A stretch of DNA of 64,000 nucleotides, from the NCBI GenBank assembly GCA_009761415.1, contig QUOL01000015.1, positions 248,001 to 312,000 of the forward strand. Direction: 5' to 3'. Positions 24,501 through 36,806 of the stretch are shown one piece after another; within the stretch, counting starts at the first letter, position 1; the number at the start of each line of letters is the position of its first letter. The notes beneath the pieces are model-generated. The model saw only the letters and a program-made list of their open reading frames with translations, made no database searches and had not been told where the DNA came from. A program made the translations under genes and the position numbers. Source of the DNA: Sarcomyxa edulis. Its lineage: Eukaryota > Basidiomycota > Agaricomycetes > Agaricales > Mycenaceae.

Positions 24501-27491
24501 TCAAAGAGAGTAGATATGATCTAGTACTAGTGTACTATCGGAAGGGACGACGTTGTGCTGCCGTCCGTCACTCATCATCTTCCGTCGTCGCTCTCCAACT
24601 TTCCAAATAACGTCCTTGAGTTCCTGGACAACTTCCCCACCAGGTCCCCACTTCTCCATCGTCGCAGGGGGGCTGTCGTCTTCGCTCAACTGAACACGAT
24701 GGAATCCGAGCCCTCCGCCACTGATCCCACTCTCCCGGCGAGCTTTGACAAGCTGTATTCGTTCCTCTCTCGTCATTCTCGACCTCTCTCTCGTGAACAT
24801 AGGCCCGTTACCAGAGTCACCCTCAAAAACCTGCTCAACTCCCGGTGGCGGAAGATGATCTGGTGTGGATGTCAATAGCAAGTGACTCGTCGCGTCGTCT
24901 ACGCCTTCAACACCGGGTATAATAAATCTCACAGCCTCCTCCTGCCCTACCTCATCAAGTGGCGTATTCGAATCAGGTTTATCCGAGTCTTCGCTATCGA
25001 GGTCCTGCCCAAGCGCTGGTAAATCATCCGGATCACCGTCCCCTTCGTCCGCAAACGGATCACGAGGGGAAACGATCTCGACAAGTCGTTCTCGGCCCCT
25101 CTCGCATTCCCGGAGTGCCAGCCCCAGTTCCCGTCTAAGTCGCTCATATGCTTGCAGCGCAGGTGGCTCAGGGGTGGTCGGTTGTGTGGTTCCCAAAGCT
25201 CCGCCTTCACCGTCCTGTTTCTCAGGTGTATCAGTGTCCGAAACAGGGATCGTGATTCCATCCCGCAGAGAAGCAACGCATTGTTCCAGATGTTCTCTCG
25301 CGTCGTTCAAAGCCGTCGATATCGCATCAACATGAGCAGCGAACCGCGATACATGACTAGGCATCGGTGCGAACGACACTGACACTTTACCAAGCTGTGA
25401 CGATCGTGCTCGCGGTGGTGTTTTTAGATCTCCAAACGTCGGGGACAGACTACCATCTCTCCTAGGTTCCGGCGTCGGACTGCTATCCTTCAACCTCTGC
25501 CTCTCCCCATCTTCGAGCGCCTCCATCAATCTCGAGGAAGCGTCGACGAACGTAGACGTCAATAATCCCATTACGGATCTCACATCCTCCCAATATCCTT
25601 CATCCTCTTCTTCTCCGAATCGTAGGGCAAGGAGGTGTGAACACGCGTACCGTTTTGAAGCGAGGGCACTTTGAAGGGCATTATGTAATGCAGATATCGA
25701 CAAGGGATGGCGCATCGGCTGCATCGTGGTAAACCGTGAAGAAGAAGATACAGAAGGTGTAGGGGAAGGAGGCGGTCGAGGCGATCTCGGCATTGGTGGT
25801 GGGATAGTACTATAATAACTAGGAGGCGGGATACCAAATGTTTCTAGTCCTCCCGATTTTCGTTTACGATGCAAGTCCAAGGCAGCCACTCCGAACGGTG
25901 AACTCTCGTCTGGATCTTGCTCTGGATAAGACGCTATTTGTATTTGATGGTCACTATCATCACCATTATCGTCTTCCTCTCGAACACCTGAGAGTGTGGG
26001 TGCACCTGTGGGGCTGACAGGTGCGCTGGCACTGTGCAGTGCCGGTTGGAGGAGGGACGATAGATCTGAGCGTCTTTTCTGTCTGCGTTTGAGGACTTGC
26101 ATGGTGGGACTGCCTTGGCGAGCTAATGAGGAGTATGAGCCGTTCCATGTCGATCTTTTGTTTGTGGTGGTGGTATAGTCTGAGGGCGCGGAAGCGGAGC
26201 GTACTGCGGGAGTTGAGAAGGGGCGGATGGAATTGCCATTACCGTCCAGTGTCATGAACTGGGAGTGGCGGTCGGGGGAGAGGGAGAAGGTTTGTTTCAT
26301 CGGAGATGGTGGGGCATACATCTCGGATAGTTGGGATAATTCTGTTGGGGATGTGAGAGCTGAGAAGAGCTGACGGATGTTATCGCATTGGGTTTGTGTA
26401 GTATGTAAAGAAGACGAAAGGGCTATGCGCAGAGAAGATGAAGGAGAGGAAGGGGATGATGGGCCATAGTATGTACTATAATAGTGTGGGGGTGAGGTGA
26501 GGTGAGTGACTTGGGAGACGGTACGAATGCAAGACACACCTTCTTCGTTCTTCGTTCTCCAAGTTGGAGAGGGCATCCTGGACGACTGAGTCCCATACAT
26601 TGCCTGCTGCCACTAAATCATGTAGGGTTTCTAAAGACTATGTACAAAAAGTCACGGCTTGTCAGTTTTCTTGACGCGAAGTCATTCACATTTGACGTCG
26701 AAACGCACCGAGATCGTATCGGGTTTATTCAACCCATCTGCTTTGAGGGTGTGTATATAGTACAAGGTGTATCCCAGGCCGATTAAAGACAACATATAGT
26801 GTCCAGAGCCGAACAAGACTGTAACACAGATACACGCGATGGTGGGGGTCCAGGATTGGGATGGCTCCGTAGAAGGAGGAGGACGCGAACGACCATCGAT
26901 GGGCGAGTCGGATAGATCGATGCTCTCGTCTCGGCTATGGTTTAGTTTTCCGGGGATCGAAAGAGATATAGGGCGTCGTGGATGATGCGAGGTGGATAGG
27001 GAAGATGAGAGAAGAGAAGAGGATATTACATCGTACTTGAAACGTTCGACGAATGCACTAGAAGAGGTTGAAGGAGGGGCGATAGTTGTGAAGATGGAGT
27101 GCAATAACTGTGAATATATATTATCAATCAGCATGGCGAACAATGGAGACACATGTTCATATCGTTGAACCTCGAGCGCTAGCGGGGGTTGGTTTGAAAG
27201 CTCACCTGCAACGCCCTTATAATAAAATCTGGCAATAGAGATTCCAGAGGATTCCTTTCGGCGTCCTCTGGGGATACATCTGGCGTGTCCAAGTCCTCTT
27301 CGTTGAGCACGACAAATTCTGCGACTCCACCTGGCATAAGCTCATGTGCTTCGCCAGCTTCTATAATGTCAATTATGAATACAAAATATCAGTATTAGTA
27401 TTGAATAGCCCAGCTGCATTAGTCGTGCTGATTGGTACGAACGCCTTAGATACTGTTCCAGTGGGTGGTCATCGAATAAAGCTTGAGCCAT
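24501..27491 (-). CDS. Myosin-binding/vezatin-like membrane protein
   Basis: Five exons with consistent phases: 27491-27443, 27360-27206, 27107-26709, 26637-26540, 26475-24501 (891 aa). It starts MAQALFDDHPLEQYL; exon 2 ends NPLESLLPDFIIRALQ; exon 3 has HSIFTTIAPP, FKYDVISSSLLSSSL and two hydrophobic helices (TIACICVTVLFGSGHYMLSL onward). Exon 5 holds the helical part (TQTQCDNIRQLFSAL) and long Ser/Pro-rich disordered regions, closing with ERIQLVKARRES and EVVQELKDVIWKVGERRRKM. This layout fits the fungal family with a vezatin-type myosin-binding domain (related to Inp2, the myosin V receptor on peroxisomes), so a role in myosin-driven organelle inheritance is inferred. The family call is from memory of the pattern, not a search. 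Confidence 0.68.
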
Positions 27492-28024
27492 TCAAGTAAG
27501 CGCGTCTCCCCTAAATTGTTGGGTGGTAAGATAGGTTTCGTTATCTGGTCGTTAAAAGCAAGATTTTAGAAATGAAAGGAATTTCAAGAAAGAGAAAAGG
27601 GAAATGAGAGGAAGAGGCGCGATGGCTTTGATGAGGGAGAGCGAAATACGGCGACACAAAACGTCAATAAATTTCAGGGTCGATTGTATGAAATCACGCT
27701 TATATAAAGGTATACCAACTACCGTAACTGACACCTGAGTCTGACTGGGCTAGATTTATCAAGCGATGCACAGTAGATAGATACAACACTTGAAATGTTG
27801 AGGTTGAATGGTTACAAGAGCTTGAAGCCAGAGAGAATTTTCCAAGGGCAGGTCTAGTTGCCACGTAACTTGATAACTCAAAGACGCGGACGACGCGGTA
27901 CGTACAGATTTGAAGTTGTTCCAACGAAATGAAATGTGGTATTGACGGCATTCGAAGATGCAACAAGACTCGATTCATTCCACCACACGCGCGTTAGACA
28001 TCAAAAGAAGAGGGTCAAGGGTGT
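27492..28024. other. Intergenic spacer upstream of the myosin-binding gene
   Basis: About 530 bp between the end of ATP4 and the start of the next minus-strand gene. Only short unsupported frames; it presumably holds the promoter of the myosin-binding gene. No distinct motif seen. Confidence 0.5.
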
Positions 28025-29047
28025 CTAGATGGCCTTGTTCTTGACGAGAACTAGATAGGATTGCTTAGATTCAACGCTTTGCAGTAGACGAGATATGGTA
28101 CTCACGTTCAACTTCAGCAACGGCTCCGAGCAAGATGTCCTTCTGAGTTCTCTCGTCGTTGATGCTGCTGAGCACATTCTCGATGACAGCCTTGGTCAAA
28201 TCCGCCTGCTCACTCTCCTTCAACTGTTGCTCATACCGCACCCAGCTGTCCAATACCGTCTTCAACTCGGACGCAAGGGCCACCTTTTGCTGTTGGACGA
28301 ATGCTTCCGATTCAAGCTTTGCTGTTTCCTGTGAACAACCACAAGAATGTCAACATTCTCGTCGACGAGGTTTCCAGAGAGGATTCGGACCTTGGAAAGA
28401 GCAAAGAGTCCCTGAGTCAAGGACACGACATCTTTCATCTGCTCTACAGAGGAAATGCGGTCTTTGACGGCTTGGGTGTGTGAGTTGCGAGCGTTATCGA
28501 GTACGTCCTTGATGCGTTGGATTTGGCTCTCTGCCCACTGGCTGTATGGTGTCTTGATCATCTACGAAAAGCAATGTCAGTCGTTCAAAGATCGCGTCTT
28601 CCCGTAACACCGCACAAGGTGCACGTACCTTTGCAATATAGCTGAACAAGATGACACTTCCAACAAGGAGGACAGTCTCCTCGTTCACGACATACAATTC
28701 CTGGGAGATGGCGGTAGCGATGAGACCTGTGCCTAGGATAGCGGTTCCACCCTTCGTGATGAGGTTTGGTGACGATGGGAGTTTGTTGAGGATTTGGGTA
28801 GCACGTTCGCTGGGAGGTAGGGGGTCGGTCGAGCTCGCCATAGTACGACTGTGGGCATATCAAGTCGTTCAACGGGGGCAATACTTTGAAATATAGCGTA
28901 TAACATACACATGGAATGCCTGGGGGATGGCAGCGACCGCCCGGGGTCGAACTACAGGACGTGATTAGGCTTAAATTGTGCAGAAAGAAGAGGAGAATAC
29001 GACTGACCTGCAGCTCGCAATGAGCTGATTGCAATCCTGGATGCCAT
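28025..29047 (-). CDS. ATP4: Mitochondrial F1Fo ATP synthase subunit 4 (subunit b)
   Basis: Six exons keep phase: 29047-29008, 28951-28909, 28848-28629, 28561-28391, 28328-28106, 28050-28025 (240 aa, the usual size). The N-terminus MASRIAISSLRAA then RPRAVAAIPQAFH is a basic, Ser/Ala-rich mitochondrial presequence. Then come PNLITKGGTAILGTGLIATA and LYVVNEETVLLVGSVILFSY, the paired membrane segments of fungal subunit 4, followed by the long hydrophilic stalk helix (QWAESQIQRIKDVLDNAR, VRYEQQLKESEQ). Subunit b is the peripheral stalk that holds F1 against rotation in the inner membrane. A 26-bp last exon adds the closing LVKNKAI. It is divergent from the GNAT gene at 29456, sharing a ~400 bp promoter region. 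Confidence 0.95.
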
Positions 29048-29455
29048 TCGGGGTTTTGTTTTGGGTATGAAAACAAGACAACTGACGGCTGTAAACTGTT
29101 GGCCCGATTTTTCACGAGGAGTACACCCGATTAGGACTGCCAGTAGTTGGCTGTCGCTTCTGCGCTCAACACCACTGCATAGCCTCCATCGGCCATCCTC
29201 ACTCAGTCAATCCTCAGTTGCTCTTTTGCTTAACAACTCTGTGGATATTCTGGCCTAGAAAGTATGTATTCCTGATGAAAATGACAGCTATTGGGATCAG
29301 TCCTTCGCCTCTGGTTTGATACACGCGCTCGGTGCAATTTCAATCATGGCGACCACTCAACCACCGCTGCCGATATCGAGTCTCTAAATAGTCAATGACT
29401 CGACTAGCTACTTATAACGAAGGTCCTATCTATCAATCCCTCAAGATTTACCCCC
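29048..29455. promoter_or_regulatory. Divergent promoter region, ATP4 / GNAT gene
   Basis: The two start codons are 408 bp apart and point away from each other, so both promoters must lie here. No coding frame; no motif I can name with confidence. Confidence 0.5.
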
Positions 29456-30073
29456 ATGTCTGACCCAAACTTCTACATCTCGACCCCAAACCTCTACATC
29501 AGCTACTTCATCCCCACCAACCCAAAGCACTGCTCGTTCCTCGTCCATCTCTACAACACTCCTGAATTCATCGCTTCTATAGGTGGAAAACCTACCCCCG
29601 TCACCACCCCCGAGATCGCACGTACGCGTCTCGAGGGCCGATTCCGTGATGAACACGCGCGGAATGGATACGGGACGTACCTTGTCAGTCTCAAACCCTC
29701 ACCCTCTCCCAACTCAACCTCGGAATCGTTCGAAACCATACTCGATCAATGCAAACCTATCGGCAGCGTCTCCCTCATGCGCGGGGATTATACAGCGCCC
29801 GATATCGGCTTCGCGATCGTACCAGAAGAAACGGGGAAAGGGTACGCTACAGAAGCTGCTCGTGCGTTGCTTGATTATGCGAAAGAAACTCTTGGAGTAG
29901 ATGCCGTGTTTGGGTTCCACGAGAGAGGGAACGAAGCTTCTAGACGGGTGATACAGAAGTTGGGCTTTGTGGATCGAGGGTTCAAGAATTTGGTAGCGTT
30001 TGGACCGCAGGAGAGCGCTATTTGGATCTTACCTGGTATGAACGAGGATTTGACCGTTTATGGGATTGAGTAG
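29456..30073 (+). CDS. GNAT-family N-acetyltransferase (RimJ/RimL type)
   Basis: Single-exon gene of 205 aa, a normal length for a stand-alone GNAT. The acetyl-CoA-binding motif A is visible: PDIGFAIVPEETGKGYATEA, with the TGKGYA loop that contacts the CoA pyrophosphate. It is followed by NEASRRVIQKLGFVDRG, the typical end of RimJ-like transferases, where the GF turn precedes the last strands. The N-terminal NTPEFIASIGG segment also fits the RimJ/RimL group. It should transfer acetyl from acetyl-CoA to an amine; the substrate (protein N-terminus, small amine or xenobiotic) cannot be told. No targeting signal is visible, so probably cytosolic. Confidence 0.88.
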   Translation: MSDPNFYISTPNLYISYFIPTNPKHCSFLVHLYNTPEFIASIGGKPTPVTTPEIARTRLEGRFRDEHARNGYGTYLVSLKPSPSPNSTSESFETILDQCKPIGSVSLMRGDYTAPDIGFAIVPEETGKGYATEAARALLDYAKETLGVDAVFGFHERGNEASRRVIQKLGFVDRGFKNLVAFGPQESAIWILPGMNEDLTVYGIE

Positions 30074-31268
30074 CAGTGGGGATGGCCACGAACGGAGCCT
30101 CTATTTCGAGAAGGGGGGGTCGTGTGTTTCTGGACCAAGTTTACTGTTGTCCCTTGAAAGTCGACTTTGGGTATTCCCTTTTTTCATTTCCATCAATTTA
30201 TCTGACACTTATCAACGGTGAATCGTAGTCAGAGTCCAGACTCGATCTTCGGAGTCCTCGAGAAATTTGCAAGAGACAATGCCTCGATACTCAGTCCTAG
30301 TTAGTGCCAGTGTAGGGAGTCAAGCTAGTCAAATGCAGCATAACTTTCAAGTCAGGAAAATGAAGCCAGGATGAAGCGTCGATGAAGCCTGAAGAGTTGC
30401 TATCCTGGGAATTTGATCTGGGCCGCCCGATTTTGCTTTCCACCATGGCAGGACTTCAGTTCGCATCTATGCAAGTTTCCTGTTCTACGCCTCGGAGCCA
30501 AGGACTCTCTTCGAGAATGCATAGAAGACGATGGGTGTGTACTCTAGCCCTTTGCCGATAACCTATATCAGCAGTCGTCTCACCTTGAGCTTGACCTATC
30601 TTGACTCGGGCCTACTATCGTGACACTTCGTGATCCTGGTGCGCGAAACAGGACGAGCGACGCCATGCAATAAACATGCGACTCGAATTGGGATCTTCCT
30701 CCTGACAGAACTTTGTCACCCCAATCGCGCCCATGTCACTGTCAGGACTTCTGCAATCCCACGGGACTTGCTTGGAACTCATACTTGGTGAGCCAAGCTG
30801 ATATTCCGCTTACTTCAGGCTCAGATCTAACCTCACAAATTTGTCAAAGATAGAGTCCTAGGAAATGCTTTCTAGCACGCCCTAGTTGAGTTGCGAAAAT
30901 ACGGCACAGCCGATACTTATCGGTGCCCAGCGTCGTCTTCGATCGAGGAGCAACGTTGAAGATTCTCATTTTCCGGCCTCTTATCCGCTAATTCATTCTT
31001 GATATCAACATAATCAAATTATCAAAAGAACACGCGACTAGAATGTATTCCGTGACAGAACCCCGTGCATGTGGTTCTTGCTTCTTCGGAGCGTGGAGTT
31101 CTTAGTGAATATGTCTCTTCATGCGGTAAGATAAGACACGGGAACATCTCACCAACTGTCAAATGCTAATAACGTTGATATACTCTTATCTGTAGGACGC
31201 CGACAGTGCTTCTTGAGAACCTCTTTCTTTCTCTGCACTGCACTGACCCTCCATCTCATCGAGTCATC
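30074..31268. other. Gene-free intergenic region
   Basis: About 1.2 kb with no frame longer than ~60 codons and no repeat or structure recognised. It holds the 3' end of the GNAT gene and the promoter of the permease. Confidence 0.5.
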
Positions 31269-33602
31269 ATGCACTCAATCAATGAGGTGGACTTGGAGCC
31301 CCGTCTCCCTGAAAACGAGTTCTCGACTATCCAAAAACGCGATGATGTCCTCCTAGCCAAACTCGGCTACAAGGGAGAATTCAAGCGCGAATTTTCGGTG
31401 AGTCTCTCGGGATGGATGTTTCGGTGACGCTGACCCAGTTCATGCACAGCTGTACGAAACAATCGCTTTCGCGTTCAGCATCATGGGAGTATGCGCTGCC
31501 GTATCAACCACTTTCGCCTTCCCACTCGCATCTGGTGTGTAGCTATTGCCATTGTGCCGTCCTGGTCCTGGTCAGCCCCGGCTTATCAGAATTTAGGTGG
31601 CCACGTTGGGATGGTCTTTGGGTGGCTTATACCTTGCTTCTTCGTCTTTTGCATTGCTCTGTGTCTCGCGGAATTGACATCATCGATGCCGTAAGTTCGA
31701 ATCGTCACATTCTGTTCGAATATCTAATGTGCTGAGACATCTATGATCTGATGTTTGTAACAGGACGAGTGCCGGTCTTTATTACTTTTCAGCAAAAATG
31801 GCCCCACCAAAATACAGTGCTCTAGCGAGCTGGATTACTGGCTGGGCCAATATCACCGGTCAAATCGCTCTCGTTTGCTCGATCGACTTGACAAGGTACT
31901 TAGACCAATTCGATGTATGATGATGTTCATCTCTTTTGAAGCCGAGAATAGTGCACAGATGATCACCACAGCTATTGCAGTTAGCACGGATGGTGAGTAC
32001 AGCCGTTCACAGTCTCATATTCTAGTTTATCTCATCCCGGACCGCAGGACGAGTTGTTTTGGGTCCAGGACCGACTTTCGGGATCATGTTGGCGATCCTT
32101 TTCACCCATGGTGTGATGTGCTCTGCAGCCACTCGGATACTTGCCCGACTGACATTGGCCTGCGCATTCATATACGGTACGTGATGTGAATTTGTGCACC
32201 TTAGGAAGATAGCCTCCTCATCTACTTATTTCCAGTGGGCACGACGATTGCAGCCATCATCGGACTTCTCGTTGGTTCGGGCGATGACAGGGTTTCTACT
32301 AAAGACGCGTTCACTCTGTTCGAAAACCATACTGGATGGAAAAATGGTATGTAACCCTTGTTCTTTCCAAGACCTCCAACGTTGTTGCTTATTTTTCTGT
32401 AAGATGGATGGGCATTTCTTCTAGCGTTCACATCACCTTTGTGGACATTGACGGGGTGTAAGCTTTGCATCTCGATCGTATCTCATTCAGACCATTTAAA
32501 CAGCGTTGCAGATGATGCAGCAGCTCACATATCGGAAGAAGTAGCCGGAGCTTCACGAACGGCCCCCATCGCTATGTTAATTGGTGTGGGTGCAACAGAA
32601 ATCCTAGGATGGATCCTCCTGATCGCGGCGTCTTTCGCGAGTACCTCCATTGCCGATTTACTGTCGACAGAGCTTCCTCTCCCTATGGGACAGTTGTTCT
32701 TGAATGCTATGGGTAAACGCGGAATGTTGACTATATGGAGTCTCATGATCGTCATTCAGGTATGTTGTGCTTTATCTTGTATTGCCGTTTGTGAACCATC
32801 TCATGAGCGTGAGAAAGTGGGTAAACGGTGTCACTCAAGGCGTGGATGCGTCCCGGGTCGTTTATGCTTTGTACGCAATATATATCATGTTTTGTTAGCA
32901 TTATACATTACTGACCGAAATTCTAGTGCCAGAGACAATGCATTGCCAGGATCGCGATGGTGGAAACAAATCAACCGACATACTCAAACTCCAGTAAACG
33001 CCGTGTGGTTTGTGATAACGGGATCAGTCGTTTGTGGCGTTTTGGTGTTTTCTGCTACCGCTCTTAGTTCTCTCGCTGGGTATGCAATCTTGATAATTTT
33101 GAATGTGCACAGAAATACTCATAATGCGCTTCTAGGGCAACCGTCGTAGGACTCTATACCTCATACGCTATTCCTATCTTCCTCCGCATTACATCCGGGA
33201 GGGACAGACTCGTCCCGGGGCCTTTTTCTCTGGGAAAGTGGTATCTTCCGATCGGCATCATCGCTGTCACTTTTGTCACCTTTGTTGTCATATTGTTGCT
33301 CTTCCCAGGAAGTCAAACCCCAACGGCAGATACCATGAGTGAGTGTTCATGTTGACCATCCATTTTTTTTCCTTGTAGCGAGGCGTGACTGAATTCTTGC
33401 TTACTTAGATTACGCCGTGGTCATTGTTTCGGGAGTATTCATCTTTGCTGGTGTATCGTGGATAGTCTCTGCTCGAAAGTGGTTCACTGGCCCCCTTTCG
33501 AATCTCACTGATAATCGTTCGGTGTTCAATGGATCTGACGCTGAGATACAGGAGAAAGCTGAGAGTGAAGAGCCGGGTTGGGAAAAGGTCGGGGTAAAAT
33601 AA
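31269..33602 (+). CDS. APC-superfamily amino acid/GABA/choline-type permease
   Basis: A multi-exon gene with many 45-70 bp introns. Exon 1 is 31269-31397 (MHSINEVDLEPRLPENE..); exon 2 begins 31450. Reading through the splices gives LLAKLGYKGEFKREFS then LYETIAFAFSIMGVCAAV, the hallmark of the fungal ACT group (Uga4, Hnm1). Further on: SAGLYYFSAKMAP (helix 3), WITGWANITGQIALVCSID, a WTLTDHLNS..AAHISEE segment (introns make this join), SRVVYALARDNALPGSRWW, and final helices near FVTFVVILLLFPG and VVIVSGVFIFAGVSW. About twelve membrane segments are expected. It should be a plasma-membrane or vacuolar proton-coupled importer of GABA, choline or amino acids; the substrate cannot be assigned. The tail is hydrophilic (EEPGWEKVGVK). 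It lies 131 bp before the mitochondrial carrier gene on the same strand. Confidence 0.87.
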
Positions 33603-33733
33603 AAACTCGTAAATAAATTAATGAATTTACGTCTGTTTAATTCTGAGGGTACAGCCCCGGGCATCTCCGAAACTCGGAACTCGGACAGCTCGCCGTAACT
33701 TGCAATATTATTATTAATGCAGATTGCTTGCAG

Positions 33734-35193
33734 ATGGACAATCGTGACAGCGCAGGCTCGACCCTAAATGGCGAGCCATCTGAGAGCACAGCAGGTATAG
33801 TCCATCTCCGCTATTGTTCAAACATATCAATATTGACTGAACGGACCCGAAACCTACCTACCTATTTAGTACAACTGGACCCCACCATCGATTTCATTGC
33901 TGGGACCGTTTCGGTGGGTGCCAGGTGGGCAGGATGCTTTTGAAACCCGGGTGGCGCTTAACGCCATTCATATGTGTGTTGATTTCAGGGAATGGCCGCT
34001 CTTGCAGTTGGCTTTCCTTTCGACACCGGTATGTCGCGAAACTTCGGTGTAAATCACCATGCGCTGATCATGGACGCACAGTCAAAGTACGATTTCAGAA
34101 TCCAAAAATATTGCAGAGATATCACTCCACGCTTCATGCACTCGCGACCATAGCTCGTGAGGAGAAATTCGTTGGACTCTATAAAGGAATCACGTCTCCT
34201 CTTGTGCGCCCTAAGATTGTCTATACGCGTTTAGCGAATCATTCCTGACGGACAAGATGTCTCAGGCTACATGTGCACTGATGAACGGCCTTGTATTTTC
34301 ATCCTACCGTTTCTTCATGAAGATCCAACTTGACAATAACGAGGCGATTCCGACATTGACTCAGATTACTCTCGCCGGTGCGGGCAGTGGCATTGTCTCA
34401 TCGTACGTCCAAAGCACCCGCCTTTCGTTCTAGTCACTTCCTCAATATTTGTTCCAGTATAATCACGACACCGACCGAACTTATCAAAATCCGGCAACAA
34501 TCGCTCCTCACTCGCACCTCTGCTCGCGTAGTTGCTTTCCAAATCTTCAAAGAATCGGGTCTTCGTGGATTATACCGTGGGATCACAGCAACAGCTCTGA
34601 GAGACTGCGGATATGGAGCTTATTTCGCTGCTGTATGTCCGAATTTTCTTCTCTGCTCCTTTGAAACAGTCTAACCAACGCAATTCAAAGTACGAAGGGA
34701 CTTGCCGTCTACTCTCCCACCGATCCTCCATTCCCTTGGCTCTACAGGACCATTCATCTCTTATATCTGAAGCCGAAACAGAAATCAACACGCTCTCGTG
34801 GCCTGCCCTTCTAGTAGCAGGTGGTATCGCAGGTATCGCAGGATGGGTCGTCACGTTCCCTCTCGATGTCGTGAAAACACGCGTACAGGGCTCTTCATCT
34901 CCATATTCATCATCCTCACCACCGTCACCAACATCTACAACGTCTGGATCATCAAGCACGCCTACGATCAATCCGTATCGGACAACTCTGTCTACCATCA
35001 TACATTCTTATCGAGAAGAAGGGATACATGTATTCTATAAAGGGTTGTCTCCTACTCTCATTCGGTCGGTTTCTTCCACTTGTATCTGGAGAAAATGATA
35101 GGATGCTAATTCAGATGGTGTTTTAGTGCGGTCCCAGTCAATATGGTCACTTTCGCGGTTTTTGAGGCAATTGTACATGGGTTGACGAGTTGA
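33734..35193 (+). CDS. Mitochondrial carrier family (SLC25) transporter
   Basis: Starts MDNRDSAGSTLNGEP and uses short introns (first donor at 33795, next exon opening with QLDPTIDFIAGTVS). All three carrier signatures P-x-[DE]-x-x-[KR]-x-[KR] are present: PFDTVKVR, PTELIKIR and PLDVVKTR, marking the three repeats with two membrane helices each. Between them are FVGLYKGITSP, GLRGLYRGITATALRD and HVFYKGLSPTLIR, the usual [FY]-x-[GA] matrix helices. The stop is TGA at 35191. It is an inner mitochondrial membrane exchanger; the sequence style (ITTPTELIKIRQQ) fits the Ymc/Crc1-type amino acid/carnitine branch, but the substrate is inference. It ends 260 bp from the convergent BRCT-like gene. Confidence 0.88.
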
Positions 35194-35452
35194 TCCTGGA
35201 CAATGCTGCATGTATTTATACTTATTCTGGTGGATTAGCAACGGAGCCGCATCGTATACCTCGACATCATCGTAAATACATAAACGTATCACTGTATCGA
35301 TTCCAACAATTATAGAGGAAGCCGCGTTCATGGGTGGCATAGAGCAATTGGGAGGTGGAGTGAGAGGCGGGAAGGAATATAGACGAGCTTCTTGACAATG
35401 TGTAACGAATACCAGGTTCTAAGGATAATTGCAAACGAATGAAACCAATCGT

Positions 35453-36806
35453 CTATCCTCTCACATGATCGAGGTTACGGAACACCTTGTCCTGGTATAC
35501 TTTTCCGACCTTGAAGAATGTCGAGTCGAGCGGGGGTGCGTCATTGAGATGGCGGAGGAGTGAGGGGATGGATATGGTGAGTGGGTGCGAGGAAGAGGAA
35601 GACGCAGGACGGGTTCGTAGGATTTGGGTCCAGTATTCTGTCATCGGATTGGCTCTATAGAGGGGGCAGGTTAGGAAAAAGCAGAGGAAGAGAGGAGAGG
35701 AGAGGAATACTACTTCAGTTTAGTGTTGGTTCTGATGTTCACATCCCTATGAAGAGCAGCAAGAGGAGGTGACGAGGCTGTTTCCTTGAAATAGACGCGT
35801 TGGTCGGACGTTCTTTGGCTGGAGGAATGTATTCCATGTAGCTCTATTCGTCATGAGGAGGAAGTGGACTTACGAGTGCAATTTGATGCGGGACTTTGAG
35901 TTATGATCGTTGAGAGGCAAGATGCGATTTCCTTCTGGCTTTTGGTGTGTGCGGCTTTTGGTAACAATGCTAGAGAAGGACGAGAGATCACGTTGAGGGA
36001 ATAGAGAGTGTTTGATCTTGGAGACGTTGGTAACGTTGTTGCCATCATCAATACGAGGTTTCTTGGTCGGAGGTTGTTGCAGGTCAGGATTAGTCTCGTT
36101 ACTGAGATCCAACGGTCGCTTCATTTTGTGCAGAGGCGATGGTGATGCGCGGGGTTGAGGAGCTGGAGGAGGAGGCAAAGGGTAGTTATCTGAGATATCG
36201 ACGCGAAGGTCGATTTTAGACGCGTCAAAATGGTCTGTTGAGGTGTATTTAGAGTAGGTGGTGGGGTATATGCGTTGTAAAGTAAGAGCATACGTACCGT
36301 CCAGCACGTACTTGGCGCGAGGCATGAGGAATTGCTCTGCTATTGACTTCAAGATCCAACTCGGATGGTATACCTGGGGTATCAGATGATAAGTAAATGT
36401 GTGTTTAGTGCAGATGTGTGACGAACGATGCGGGATCTTGAAAGAAGGCTATACATAATATGAAGGAGATGAGCATTGCAGGCAGCCGAAGGAATCAACA
36501 AATTCACTTACGTGCTGAGCCAGGGGTCAGTCATACCCTCACAAAAGAAAAAATCTGCACGGTAGAAATCCTCCGTCGAATTGATGATTGTTCCACCATG
36601 TTTCACTAGGTATTGTTTTGTTTGAATAGGACGAGGGAAACGCGGGAAATTGTCGACTGACCCCAGGCTTTCCTGAATGTGCGGGGAACTGAGGGGCTGA
36701 AACAACCTGCAGAAGCGAGGCGTCAGTGTAGTTCGACTAGGCATATGCATCGAGTGAGGATCTCGAGGGGGATGCACGTACCTTTGAATTTTCCTGAAAA
36801 CAGCAT
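35453..36806 (-). CDS. BRCT-domain-like protein
   Basis: Starts at the ATG at 36806 (MLFSGKFK), then LFQPLSSPHIQESLG, YLVKHGGTIINS, ADFFFCEGMTDPW, VYHPSWILKSIAEQFLMP and RAKYVLD. LFSGK at the start, GG-T in the second strand and HPSWI near the end match the BRCT pattern (the W is the conserved buried residue), a phosphopeptide-binding fold common in DNA-damage proteins. The following region is basic and Pro/Ser-rich with a PTKKPRIDD stretch, a plausible nuclear signal. It closes with a segment KVYQDKVFRNLDHVRG. The exon-1 splice site is uncertain (donor at GTACGT or a few bases later). It sits divergent to VNX1. Only one BRCT is visible, so the protein (about 330 aa) is small for the class. 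Confidence 0.62.
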